Of a stretch of DNA of 20,699 nucleotides, positions 7,899 to 15,045 are shown piece by piece (within the stretch, counting starts at the first letter, position 1; the number at the start of each line of letters is the position of its first letter). This stretch comes from Oscillospiraceae bacterium (lineage in GTDB: Bacteria; Bacillota_A; Clostridia; Oscillospirales; Oscillospiraceae). The notes below the pieces were generated by a model. That model did not search any database. It was not told the DNA's origin and was given only the letters and a program-made list of their open reading frames with translations. A program made the translations under genes and the position numbers. The stretch spans positions 1 to 20,699 of the forward strand of contig JAFOBK010000239.1 of the NCBI GenBank assembly GCA_017381835.1, in the 5' to 3' direction.

Positions 7899-10205
7899 TT
7901 AATCTCTTGCTTGTGTATCGGTAAATTCTAATTCTATGGCGGTTCCTCTGGGAACCTGGGTATTGGGATCTATTGATTGGGCGGTTACCTTTACATTCGG
8001 TTCCAGCCCGGTATTTCCAGTCATTTGTAAGTATAAGCCCAGTTTTCCGGCGGTATCTGCCGCCTGCTGCCGGTTCATACCGAGAAAATCCGGTACCGTT
8101 ACCAGTTCTTCCTCTTTCATTTCTCCTAAATACAGCAGCACCTGGCTGCCATAGGGAATCTGCGTTCCGGCCCCGGGGATCTGAGCGGTAACCGTTTCCC
8201 CGTCTCCTCTGCACACGGCGGTAAGGCCAACATCTTTCAAACGGGTTTCTACTTCCTTCCGGGTCATTCCCGTCATATCCTCTAATGGGATCATTTGATT
8301 ATATGGCTCTGTGCGCTCTACTTCCAGATAAGGCAGGATATCTGCCATCACAGCGCCCACAGTAGGGGCAGCCATCACACCGCCGGAAATATAAATGCCG
8401 GTTTGGCGGGATGGGGTGTCCAGGGCTACCAGTACAATATACCGCGGATCGTCCATAGGCGCAACCCCTACGAAGGAGACAATTTTATCCAGCACCCGGT
8501 TGCCGTTTTCATCGAATACATCGATTTTTTCGCTGGTACCGGTCTTTCCGCCGATCCGGAATCCCAATACGGCGGCATTTTTTGCGGTGCCTTCTGTAAC
8601 AACCGACTCCATCAGGCTGCACATGGTGTGGGAGGTTTCCTCGGAGATCACCCGCCGCACCGCAGTGGGCGTTTGCTCCAGAAGAATCTTACCATCCTTG
8701 TCAAGAACTTGAGAAACCAGGTAGGGTTCCATCAGCGTCCCGCCGTTGACCACCGCGGATATGGCTCTGACCAGCTGCAGCGGAGTCAGCTTAAAGGTCT
8801 GCCCGAAGGAACCGGAGGTCAGGGATGCAGTTCCCCATTTATCGGTATCCGTCACCAGAGCCTTATCGAAGAAAACACCCTTGCTCTCCCCTGCCAGGTC
8901 AATGCCGGTCTTTTCCAGAATACCGAAGTTTTTAATATAGTCATAAAAGGTTTCGCCCCCAAGTTTCAGGGCAATATGGGCAAAAGCCAGATTGCAGGAA
9001 TTCTGCAGAGCCTGGGGTGTCTTTTGGGCGCCGTGTCCCTGATGCCGCCAGCAATGGAGCCGTTGGGCACGACCGGGAATTTGCTCTGCACCACTGCAGA
9101 AAAAGTTGGTGTCCAGGGTAATGGCGCCGCTGTCCAAAGCCGCCGCCATGGTCAGCACCTTAAAGGTAGAACCCGGTTCATAGCCATCGGAAATGCAGCG
9201 GTTGCGCCACTGCTTCAGCTGGGCCGCTTTTAAGGCTTCCTGATATGCGGCTTTTCCATTTTCATAACTATCGCTGCCTTCAGGGAACCGTAAATATTCC
9301 AAACGGAGGGTTTCCACCCCCGGGTCGGTTACTTCCAAATAGTTGTTGGGATCATAGCCACCCAAAGTGGCCATGGCGAGAATTTCACCGGTATCCACAT
9401 CCATCACCATGCCGAATGCGCCGTTTTGCACATCATAGCGGTCAATGGCCAGCTCCATCTGCTTTTCCAGGCACGCCTGTACCGTCACATCCAGGGTCAG
9501 CACCACATCGCAGGCATCGGCGGGAATCACAAAATTCTCATAGGAAAAGGGCATATCCATCTCGTTATTGCCCTTGGTGGTAATCACCTTTCCGGTACTG
9601 CCTTCCAGGAAGCTGTTGTAGGCTGCCTCGATGCCTTCGCAACCGGTATTGGAGGTATTGGCAAATCCCACCACCTGGCTGGCAAGGCTTCCGAAGGGAT
9701 AAACGCGTTTGGATTCCGGTTCCAGGTGGATACCCTTGATACGGTTTTCATTGATGAACGCCCGCACTTCATCGGCAACTTCCCGGCTCACTTTCGCTTT
9801 GAGCCGCTTGTAGCGCTGGCGGATATCCTTGGCCTGCTCTGCGATCCATCCGGAATCCAGATCCAGGATTTCTCCCAATCTTTGACTAATGAGCGGAATG
9901 TCCGCCTTGGACTGCTTCAGTTCGTGGGGGTCTAAATAGACCGTTTCCACCGTTTCCGAGGCTGCCAGGATATTCATATTCCGGTCTAAAATCTGTCCCC
10001 GATCGGTGGTCACATTGGTGGTACGGCTTTGGTTTCGCAAAGCCAGATTCTGATAATACCCATGGTCGATCACCATGAGCTTGTACAGCTGCAGGGCCAC
10101 CGGCACAAACACCAGCACTCCCAGCACCAGGGCGACCAATAAAATCCTGCGTTTTTGACCGCTGTCGCCCCGGATGCGGCCATAAGGATCCTTGTGTTTT
10201 GCCAT
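7899..10205 (-). CDS. ftsI: Class B penicillin-binding protein with two PASTA domains (FtsI/SpoVD/PBP2B type)
   Basis: This membrane-anchored transpeptidase crosslinks septal (or spore) peptidoglycan and is the usual partner of the SEDS protein encoded downstream. The 768-residue product has a short basic tail, one membrane anchor (about 21-44), a dimerisation domain starting TTDRGQILDRN, and a transpeptidase domain with SxxK as S346-TF-K349, SxN as S403-C-N405 and KTGT at 554-557. Two PASTA repeats follow (about 638-696 and 702-766). About 40 extra residues at 290-332 sit just before the active-site serine. The ATG at 10205 gives a normal N-terminus, though its ribosome site is weak (GGTGG close by, AAGGAG 13 bases away). 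Two PASTA domains recall B. subtilis PBP2B; division and sporulation versions cannot be separated by sequence alone. Confidence 0.94.
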   Translation of the reverse strand: MAKHKDPYGRIRGDSGQKRRILLVALVLGVLVFVPVALQLYKLMVIDHGYYQNLALRNQSRTTNVTTDRGQILDRNMNILAASETVETVYLDPHELKQSKADIPLISQRLGEILDLDSGWIAEQAKDIRQRYKRLKAKVSREVADEVRAFINENRIKGIHLEPESKRVYPFGSLASQVVGFANTSNTGCEGIEAAYNSFLEGSTGKVITTKGNNEMDMPFSYENFVIPADACDVVLTLDVTVQACLEKQMELAIDRYDVQNGAFGMVMDVDTGEILAMATLGGYDPNNYLEVTDPGVETLRLEYLRFPEGSDSYENGKAAYQEALKAAQLKQWRNRCISDGYEPGSTFKVLTMAAALDSGAITLDTNFFCSGAEQIPGRAQRLHCWRHQGHGAQKTPQALQNSCNLAFAHIALKLGGETFYDYIKNFGILEKTGIDLAGESKGVFFDKALVTDTDKWGTASLTSGSFGQTFKLTPLQLVRAISAVVNGGTLMEPYLVSQVLDKDGKILLEQTPTAVRRVISEETSHTMCSLMESVVTEGTAKNAAVLGFRIGGKTGTSEKIDVFDENGNRVLDKIVSFVGVAPMDDPRYIVLVALDTPSRQTGIYISGGVMAAPTVGAVMADILPYLEVERTEPYNQMIPLEDMTGMTRKEVETRLKDVGLTAVCRGDGETVTAQIPGAGTQIPYGSQVLLYLGEMKEEELVTVPDFLGMNRQQAADTAGKLGLYLQMTGNTGLEPNVKVTAQSIDPNTQVPRGTAIELEFTDTQARD

Positions 10206-10231
10206 GTTCCACCCACTTCTCCTTGAATCTT

Positions 10232-10267
10232 CAAATGGGCAGCAAGGATAGCCCTTACCGCCCATTG
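10232..10267 (-). other. Hairpin in the ftsL-PBP gap
   Basis: Within the 97-base gap, ATGGGC (10235-10240) pairs with GCCCAT (10260-10265). Inside it AAGG (10244-10247) pairs with CCTT (10253-10256) around a 5-base loop, with a 3/3 internal loop between the stems. The outer stem can grow by two pairs past a bulged A. It lies 27 or more bases before the PBP start and has no T-run on the transcribed strand. CCACCCA (10209-10215), next to the start codon, also matches TGGGTGG (10287-10293), allowing an alternative long-range pairing. Confidence 0.4.
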
Positions 10268-10302
10268 CAGCTACTATTCAAGTGTATGGGTGGGATCGGT
10301 CT

Positions 10303-10770
10303 TTATGCGAAAAGGCTCGTCATAAATGTTGTGACCCGGGTCCAAAGTGTTTCTTCTTCCACGATCTCCACAACGGGCATGGTCACATAAATCTGCTTTA
10401 CAGGTACTTCTTCCACCGGGATCATACCCAAATCCAATGCCTGCTGGTAAACGCGATCCGGTTTATAGCCATCGGCATAAGTTTCTTCCAGTGCAACATG
10501 CTCGGCGCTGAGCTGGGCAACATAGTGCTCCAGGGTCACCACCTCACGGCGAACCCCATTGAGCCGGGTAATGCCCACAGCCATCAGGATCAGCATACAG
10601 ACCGCCACAGCAAATCCAAAGATTGCAATGGGATCTACGGGAATATCGATCTTTTTGGCAGGCTTCGGGTCCGGAAGAGGCGCCCATGTCTGCTCATCCT
10701 GAATTTCCACTTTTACCGCCGCGGAACCGGGGGTATAGAACCGAATGTAGCGATTATCTTTCTTTGCCAT
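10303..10770 (-). CDS. ftsL: FtsL-like division protein
   Basis: FtsL is a small bitopic membrane protein that joins FtsQ and DivIC/FtsB and activates the septal FtsW-PBP synthase. The 155-residue product has a cytoplasmic N-terminal part (1-46), one membrane segment (about 47-68, PIAIFGFAVAVCMLILM), and an external coiled-coil-like stretch (about 70-100) rich in Leu, Val and Glu. A region with PDRVYQQALDLGMIP follows, as in the FtsL/septum-formation-initiator group. It lies between rsmH and the PBP gene, the usual ftsL position. The ATG at 10770 has GGAGG at good spacing. Assignment rests on topology and position, since FtsL sequences diverge quickly. Confidence 0.85.
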   Translation of the reverse strand: MAKKDNRYIRFYTPGSAAVKVEIQDEQTWAPLPDPKPAKKIDIPVDPIAIFGFAVAVCMLILMAVGITRLNGVRREVVTLEHYVAQLSAEHVALEETYADGYKPDRVYQQALDLGMIPVEEVPVKQIYVTMPVVEIVEEETLWTRVTTFMTSLFA

Positions 10771-10791
10771 AGTGCGCCTCCTTTCTCTAGT

Positions 10792-11727
10792 TTATAACTT
10801 CTGGCAAACCCGGAGCTTGGCGCTTCTGGCACGGGGGTTGGCTTCCAGTTCTTCATTGGAAGAAACAATGGGTTTGCGGGTGATGATTTTTACTTTCGGT
10901 TTCTTGCCGCATACGCAGACCGGGAATTGGGGCGGGCAGGTGCAACCCTTGGCTGCATCGTTCATAGCGGTTTTGACGATCCGGTCTTCCAGGGAATGGA
11001 AGGTGATGATCGCCATCCGTCCGCCGGGATTCAGCAGAGGGATCGCCACTTCCATGGCTTTCTCCACACTGCCAAGCTCATCATTGACTGCAATACGGAT
11101 GGCCTGAAAGCTGCGCTTTGCCGGATGCTGCTTTTCCCGCAAGGCTGCGGGAGGCATGGCAGATCGGATGATATCCACCAGTTCCAGGGTGGTGGCGATG
11201 GGGCGTTCTTCCCGTCTGCGGCAGATCGCCGCTGCGATTTGGGGGGCATAGCGCTCTTCGCCGTAGGTATACATGATGCGTTTCAGTTCTTCCTGGGGCC
11301 AGGTATTGACCACCACTTCTGCGCTGAGTGCATCCTCATTATTCATACGCATGTCCAGGGGTGCATCCACCATATAGGAGAATCCCCGGTCGCCGTCATC
11401 CAGCTGGGGAGAGGACACACCCAGGTCCATCAGGATGCCGTCCACACCGTCGATGCCCAAATCACGCAGTACCTGATCCATTTCGCAGAAATTGGAATGA
11501 ACCAATGTGACACGGTCTGCATAGGGTTCCAGCCGCTTGCCGGCAGCTGCCAGGGCAATGGGATCACGGTCAATGCCGATGAGACGGCCGGTGGTAAGCC
11601 GGGCTGCGATCTGGCTGGAATGGCCCGCGCCGCCCAAGGTTCCGTCCACATAAATGCCGTCGGGTTTGATATCTAAGCCGTCAATGCATTCCTGAAGCAG
11701 GACAGATACATGATGAAATTCTTTCAT
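10792..11727 (-). CDS. rsmH: 16S rRNA (cytosine(1402)-N4)-methyltransferase RsmH (MraW)
   Basis: RsmH uses S-adenosylmethionine to methylate N4 of C1402 in the 16S rRNA decoding centre. The 311-residue product starts with the family pattern EFHHVSVLLQECIDGL. It has the SAM loop DGTLGGAGHS (28-37), the acidic residue in LIGIDRD, ILMDLGVSSPQLDDGDRGFSY, the FHSLEDRIVK block, and the usual C-terminal NPRARSAKLRV. A Cys-rich patch with CTCPPQFPVCVCG lies before the end, as in many Firmicute homologues. The ATG at 11727 overlaps the mraZ stop (ATGA), so translation is coupled to mraZ. The ftsL gene follows after 21 bases. Confidence 0.97.
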   Translation of the reverse strand: MKEFHHVSVLLQECIDGLDIKPDGIYVDGTLGGAGHSSQIAARLTTGRLIGIDRDPIALAAAGKRLEPYADRVTLVHSNFCEMDQVLRDLGIDGVDGILMDLGVSSPQLDDGDRGFSYMVDAPLDMRMNNEDALSAEVVVNTWPQEELKRIMYTYGEERYAPQIAAAICRRREERPIATTLELVDIIRSAMPPAALREKQHPAKRSFQAIRIAVNDELGSVEKAMEVAIPLLNPGGRMAIITFHSLEDRIVKTAMNDAAKGCTCPPQFPVCVCGKKPKVKIITRKPIVSSNEELEANPRARSAKLRVCQKL

Positions 11728-12167
11728 AGTCCGATTGCCTCCAGAGATGCCAGCAGTTTTTCAGGGGTAAGGTTTTCTTCTTCGAAGCGCTTGAATTCTT
11801 CCGCATCCCAGATCTCTGCCTGACCGGCTCTACCCACGATCATCACATCCCGCTCGATCTTGGCAAACTTCAGCAAAAACTGGGTCAGCGTAAAGCGGAA
11901 CTGCTTATCGGGGTTGCACTGGGTGGCATTCATAAAGATCAGACTTGTGGCTGCGGAGCGCTGGGAAATGGGCAGGTTGTTATAGTTGTCACTGAGCTTC
12001 TGCCAGTCGGCAGCGGTGTAAACGGTAAGACAGCTATGACCGCAGTTGACACCCAGCGTGACATAAAAGTCATCGCCCAGCTCCGCACGCAGTTTAGCAG
12101 GCACGAACAGACGATTCTTCTCGTCCAGCTTAGCAGGGTATTTACCGATCAAAGCGCTCACCTCCAC
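11724..12167 (-). CDS. mraZ: Transcriptional regulator MraZ
   Basis: MraZ is an oligomeric DNA-binding protein that controls its own dcw operon. The protein has two SpoVT/AbrB-like half-domains: KLDEKNRLFVPAKLR near residues 13-27, and a second, degenerate one around NPDKQFRFTLTQFLLKFAKI. Both family DxKGR motifs lack the usual glycine (DEKNR and DKQFR). No ATG is available; translation probably begins at the GTG at 12167 (147 residues). The GTG at 12161 is an alternative that gives an N-terminus closer to family length and also has GGAG upstream. It is the first gene of the cluster, after a promoter and an array of 10-base repeats that reaches into its first codons. Confidence 0.95.
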   Translation of the reverse strand: MEVSALIGKYPAKLDEKNRLFVPAKLRAELGDDFYVTLGVNCGHSCLTVYTAADWQKLSDNYNNLPISQRSAATSLIFMNATQCNPDKQFRFTLTQFLLKFAKIERDVMIVGRAGQAEIWDAEEFKRFEEENLTPEKLLASLEAIGL

Positions 12168-12202
12168 TCCATTTTACTCCACTTAACTACCCTTTTACTC
12201 CC
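12161..12202 (-). promoter_or_regulatory. Tandem 10-base repeats, probable MraZ operator
   Basis: On the minus strand the leader reads GGGAGTAAAA, GGGTAGTTAA, GTGGAGTAAAA, TGGAG, TGGAGG in direct succession. G-rich GGAG/GGTAG cores recur with 10, 11 and 10 base steps, separated by A/T-rich TAAAA-like spacers. In E. coli MraZ binds TGGG-type boxes in direct repeat at 10-base spacing before mraZ, so position, phasing and G-rich cores all fit an autoregulatory site. The cores also serve as Shine-Dalgarno sequence, so binding and translation signals overlap here. Confidence 0.6.
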
Positions 12203-12211
12203 TATACCGAC

Positions 12212-12240
12212 AGTATAACGGATGCTTTTGGAAAATGCAA
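12212..12240 (-). promoter_or_regulatory. Promoter of the mraZ-led dcw operon
   Basis: On the minus strand: TTGCAT (12240-12235), 17 bases, TATACT (12217-12212). The -10 box has one mismatch and the -35 box keeps TTG. The predicted start is near 12205, immediately before the repeat array, so a protein bound there would sit on the early transcribed region. Confidence 0.6.
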
Positions 12241-12275
12241 TGTTTTTCTTTGTAATATTCCGGCTTTTTTCCATG

Positions 12276-12336
12276 AAAATACTGGCAATTCCCAATTTTA
12301 GAACACATGTTCTATTACAAGAACTGCCAGTGTTTT
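12276..12336 (-). terminator. Probable terminator hairpin after clpC
   Basis: ACTGGCA (12281-12287) and TGCCAGT (12325-12331) form a 7 bp stem, lengthened by AAAA/TTTT outside one mismatch. The inner part can fold as GTTCT/AGAAC (12309-12324) or as the 12299-12314 palindrome. On the minus strand the stem is followed by ATTTTC, a short T-run. It lies just after the clpC stop. The long loop and short T-run make it a modest terminator. Confidence 0.4.
12300..12313. promoter_or_regulatory. Candidate LexA (SOS) box
   Basis: AGAACACATGTTCT fits the Gram-positive LexA/DinR core GAAC-RNRY-GTTC at all 12 positions, and the palindrome extends to TAGAACA/TGTTCTA (12299-12314). It lies about 60 bases upstream of the dcw -35 box. 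A minus-strand TAAAAT starts just past it and could be a -10, but only a poor -35 (TTCTTG) is present at 17 bases. The site may instead be part of the clpC terminator. Confidence 0.35.
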
Positions 12337-12342
12337 ACCGTG

Positions 12343-14655
12343 TCATCCCATAAACTGCAATTGTCCGTCCTCCAGGATTCCTTCCACTTTCACTGGCGTT
12401 TTACTGCTGCGCAGCAGATAGACAGACAGAGGGCCTTCCACCTGCTCCTGCACCAAATGCCGCAGATGGCGGGCACCGCCGCGGCTGCGTCCCTCGGCAC
12501 CCAATTTCTTCGCCAGCCCATCCGGCAGGCTCAGCTGGATACCTGCAGCAGATGCCCGCTGCTGCAATTGCAGCAGATACTTTCGGGCAATCCCCTCCAT
12601 CTCCCCTTCCGCCAAAGGCGAAAAGCAGATGATTTTATCCAGTCTACCCAGAAATTCAGCTGAGAAATGGGAACGCAATGCCTGTTTTACCTGGCCGGAT
12701 TTTCCCTGGGGCTGGAAGCCCAACCCCTCTGAACGCTGCTCTCCCCCCAGATTGGTGGTCATGACGATCAGGGCATTGCGGAAGCTGACCCGTCTGCCGG
12801 TGGAGTCTGTCAGAACACCTTCCTCCATGATCTGCAGCAGCAGACCGGCCACATCCGGATGGGCCTTTTCCAGTTCATCCAGCAGCACCAGACAGTAGGG
12901 TCTGCGGCGAACTGCCTCTGTCAGTTTTCCGCCTTCCTCATAGCCTACATAGCCGGGAGGGGCACCGATCAATCGGGACACGGTGTGCTTCTCCATGAAT
13001 TCCGTCATATCCAGGCGGATCATGGCATCCTTGCTGCCATACAGCTCTCCCGCCAGCACCCGGCAGAGTTCTGTTTTACCTACCCCGGTGGGGCCTGCCA
13101 GCAGCATACTGGCCACGGGTCTGTTTTGATCCCGGATGCTGCACAGTCCCCGGCGAACTGTTTCCGCAGCCTCCTTGATCGCGGTTTCCTGGCCCAGGAT
13201 CTGGGATGCCAGGATGTCCTCCAGATTCAGCAGCCGCTTACGCTCATCGGCTGTGAGCCTGCCTACAGGGATGCCGGTTCTGGCCGATACCGCCCAGGCC
13301 ACATCATTTCCCGTAACCGTGCGGGCTTTGCGGCTTTGAGGAGAATTGGCTGCCATGGTCTGCAGTTTATCCCGCAGCTGCGCCGCTTTTTCATAGTGAC
13401 TTTCCCGCACCGCAGCACGCAATTCCTTTTCCAATTCCATACGGTTTTCCCGTCTGCCGCCATAGAGTTCCTCCAGGCGGGCATGGGCAGCCCCTTCATC
13501 CAAAAGGTCAATGGCCTTATCAGGCAGATACAGATCCGGCAGATACCGCACGGATAAGCGCAGCGCTTCTTTTAATGCCTCAGCTGAGATCCGCAATTTA
13601 TGATGGCGCTCCAGGCCGGGCTTTAAGGCTTCCAAAATGGCCATGGTCGCCATTTCATCCGGCTCTTCCACGCTGACCGGCCGGAAGCGGCGCTCCAAAG
13701 CCGGGTCTTTCTCAATATATCTGCGATATTCCTCCCGGGTGGTTGCTCCAAGGATCTGCAACTCTCCTCTTCCCAGGGCAGGCTTGAAAATATTTGCCGC
13801 GTCAATGGCACCCTCTGCGGCGCCCGCTCCCACGATGGTGTGCATTTCATCCACAAAGAGAATCACTTCTTTGTTGCGCTTGATTTCAGCCAGCAGATCC
13901 CGCAATCGCTCTTCAAATTCACCCCGATATTTGGTGCCGGCCACCAGATTGGCCATATTGAGGCTCACAAGCCGTTTATCCTTTAACTGGGGCGGCACAT
14001 TTCCCGCTGCCATTCGCTGGGCAAGGCCTTCCGCAATGGCGGTCTTGCCCACCCCGGGTTCTCCAATGAGTGCCGGATTATTCTTATTCTTTCGGCTCAG
14101 GATCCCCACCACCGCATCGATTTCCCGGTCTCTTCCGATCACCGGCTCCATTGTCGATGCTTTTTGGATCAGATCCTCGCTGAATTGTTCCACTAGACGC
14201 ATAGAATAGCCCTCCTTCTTTTCCTGCTCCCCCACTTGCAGATGTTCCACCGTGCGGTGGAACAATTCCCGGGGATCGATGCCATAGATCCGCAGTATAT
14301 CACCGGATGCTGTTGTTTCTGCCCGAAGCATGGCAAGAAATATGTGCACCGGTTCCACAATTTGATTTTTCATAGCCCTGGCTTCTGCTGCCGATTTTCT
14401 CAGGATTTGGGATGCGTGCCGGGTGAATCCCTGGTGCAGAGGTGTTTTCGGTGTGCCCCTCCCATAAAGAATCATCGCTATCATCTTTGTGGTTTCTTCC
14501 CGAACCCCAAAGCTGGTGAGCAGATATCCGCACACACCCTTATGTCCCGATAAGGCCATCAGCAGGTGGATGCTCCCCACATAGCTATGGCCCAATTCCC
14601 TGGCTATTTCCGCGGATCTGCGCAGAATTTCCTGCGCCGTCCTGCTGTACTGCAT
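12343..14655 (-). CDS. clpC: ClpC-type AAA+ unfoldase
   Basis: This is a two-ring ATP-dependent unfoldase that feeds proteins to the ClpP peptidase. The 770-residue product has a double Clp N-domain (1-140), AAA-1 with Walker A GEPGVGKT (198-205) and Walker B ILFVDE (265-270), a middle region with a UVR-like helix (about 405-432, [11 protein letters not shown]), and AAA-2 with Walker A GPTGVGKT (521-528) and VLLDE (590-594). The tripeptide LGF at 645-647 is in the position of the ClpP-docking loop (VGF in ClpC, IGL in ClpA), so it probably works with ClpP rather than as a ClpB disaggregase. The ATG at 14655 has GGAGG upstream. The usual ctsR-mcsA-mcsB partners are not adjacent, and no CtsR or CIRCE operator is seen. 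It is a little shorter than B. subtilis ClpC. Confidence 0.9.
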   Translation of the reverse strand: MQYSRTAQEILRRSAEIARELGHSYVGSIHLLMALSGHKGVCGYLLTSFGVREETTKMIAMILYGRGTPKTPLHQGFTRHASQILRKSAAEARAMKNQIVEPVHIFLAMLRAETTASGDILRIYGIDPRELFHRTVEHLQVGEQEKKEGYSMRLVEQFSEDLIQKASTMEPVIGRDREIDAVVGILSRKNKNNPALIGEPGVGKTAIAEGLAQRMAAGNVPPQLKDKRLVSLNMANLVAGTKYRGEFEERLRDLLAEIKRNKEVILFVDEMHTIVGAGAAEGAIDAANIFKPALGRGELQILGATTREEYRRYIEKDPALERRFRPVSVEEPDEMATMAILEALKPGLERHHKLRISAEALKEALRLSVRYLPDLYLPDKAIDLLDEGAAHARLEELYGGRRENRMELEKELRAAVRESHYEKAAQLRDKLQTMAANSPQSRKARTVTGNDVAWAVSARTGIPVGRLTADERKRLLNLEDILASQILGQETAIKEAAETVRRGLCSIRDQNRPVASMLLAGPTGVGKTELCRVLAGELYGSKDAMIRLDMTEFMEKHTVSRLIGAPPGYVGYEEGGKLTEAVRRRPYCLVLLDELEKAHPDVAGLLLQIMEEGVLTDSTGRRVSFRNALIVMTTNLGGEQRSEGLGFQPQGKSGQVKQALRSHFSAEFLGRLDKIICFSPLAEGEMEGIARKYLLQLQQRASAAGIQLSLPDGLAKKLGAEGRSRGGARHLRHLVQEQVEGPLSVYLLRSSKTPVKVEGILEDGQLQFMG

Positions 14656-14709
14656 ATCCGCACCTCCTATATCCGGAAAGTTTTCCCAGCCGACCGAAAA
14701 ATAAACCGG

Positions 14710-14731
14710 GCAATTGTGAAAAAAGAATTGC
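14710..14731. promoter_or_regulatory. Inverted repeat at the clpC-ferredoxin divergent promoter
   Basis: GCAATT (14710-14715), 10 bases, AATTGC (14726-14731). The right arm overlaps the probable ferredoxin -35 box, so a dimeric regulator is possible. No known operator consensus is matched, and the arms are short and A/T-rich. Confidence 0.25.
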
Positions 14732-14755
14732 AATTTCTAAAATACATGTTAGAAT
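14728..14755 (+). promoter_or_regulatory. Probable promoter of the ferredoxin gene
   Basis: TTGCAA (14728-14733), 16 bases, TAGAAT (14750-14755). Both boxes are near consensus with slightly short spacing. The predicted leader is about 48 bases and ends in a strong ribosome site. Confidence 0.5.
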
Positions 14756-14810
14756 AAAGGTGCATTACAACGCTGATGCGGAAACATATAATTTGACAGG
14801 AGGAAAAATC

Positions 14811-14981
14811 ATGGCTTACAAGATTACTGATGCTTGTGTCAAGTGCGGCGCTTGCGCTGACCAGTGCCCCGTTGAGGCTATCTCCGAGGGCGACGAGATG
14901 TACGTCATCGACGCTGACGTTTGTGTCGATTGCGGTTCCTGCGCTGACCAGTGCCCCGTTGAGGCTATCGTAGAAGAGTAA
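14811..14981 (+). CDS. Clostridial-type 2[4Fe-4S] ferredoxin
   Basis: This is a small cytoplasmic electron carrier for pyruvate:ferredoxin oxidoreductase, hydrogenase and related enzymes. The 56-residue product has two complete CxxCxxCxxxCP motifs: C9, C12, C15, C19-P20 and C38, C41, C44, C48-P49. The two halves are 29 residues apart and nearly identical. An ATG at 14811 with AGGAGG at ideal spacing is preferred to an in-frame start at 14760, which lies at the -10 region. It is monocistronic or weakly linked to the next gene, since a strong terminator follows. The ribosome site and uniform codon choice suggest high expression (inference). Confidence 0.97.
   Translation: MAYKITDACVKCGACADQCPVEAISEGDEMYVIDADVCVDCGSCADQCPVEAIVEE
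14853..14969 (+). repeat. Perfect 30-bp internal direct repeat in the ferredoxin gene
   Basis: Bases 14853-14882 and 14940-14969 are identical over 30 positions, starting TGCGCTGACCAGTG and encoding CADQCPVEAI in each half. The offset is 87 bases (29 codons), which matches the two-fold symmetry of the protein. Synonymous sites are identical too, beyond what protein conservation needs. Confidence 0.95.
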
Positions 14982-14997
14982 TTCTTCGATCAATCAC

Positions 14998-15031
14998 AAT
15001 CAGCCTGTGCACATGCACAGGCTGATTTTTT
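14998..15031 (+). terminator. Rho-independent terminator after the ferredoxin gene
   Basis: AATCAGCCTGTGCA (14998-15011) is fully complementary to TGCACAGGCTGATT (15014-15027), giving a stem of up to about 12 usable pairs with a tight loop. The T-run extends to 15031. It ends only 15 bases before the next start codon, so the methyltransferase depends on read-through or on a promoter I could not identify. Confidence 0.9.
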
Positions 15032-15045
15032 CTCTGGAGGTTCCT

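Noticed and set aside
14764..14792. Second promoter-like pair before the ferredoxin gene, with a perfect TATAAT at 14787-14792
   Set aside because: The transcript would start within the Shine-Dalgarno sequence, leaving no usable leader; the pair at 14728-14755 fits better.
14656..14810. CtsR or CIRCE heat-shock operator upstream of clpC
   Set aside because: I looked for GGTCAAA-type direct repeats and TTAGCACTC/GAGTGCTAA and found neither.
15007..15045. Upstream in-frame start for the TrmN6-like methyltransferase
   Set aside because: It lies inside the terminator stem, has no ribosome site, and the family N-terminus begins at 15046 after GGAGG.
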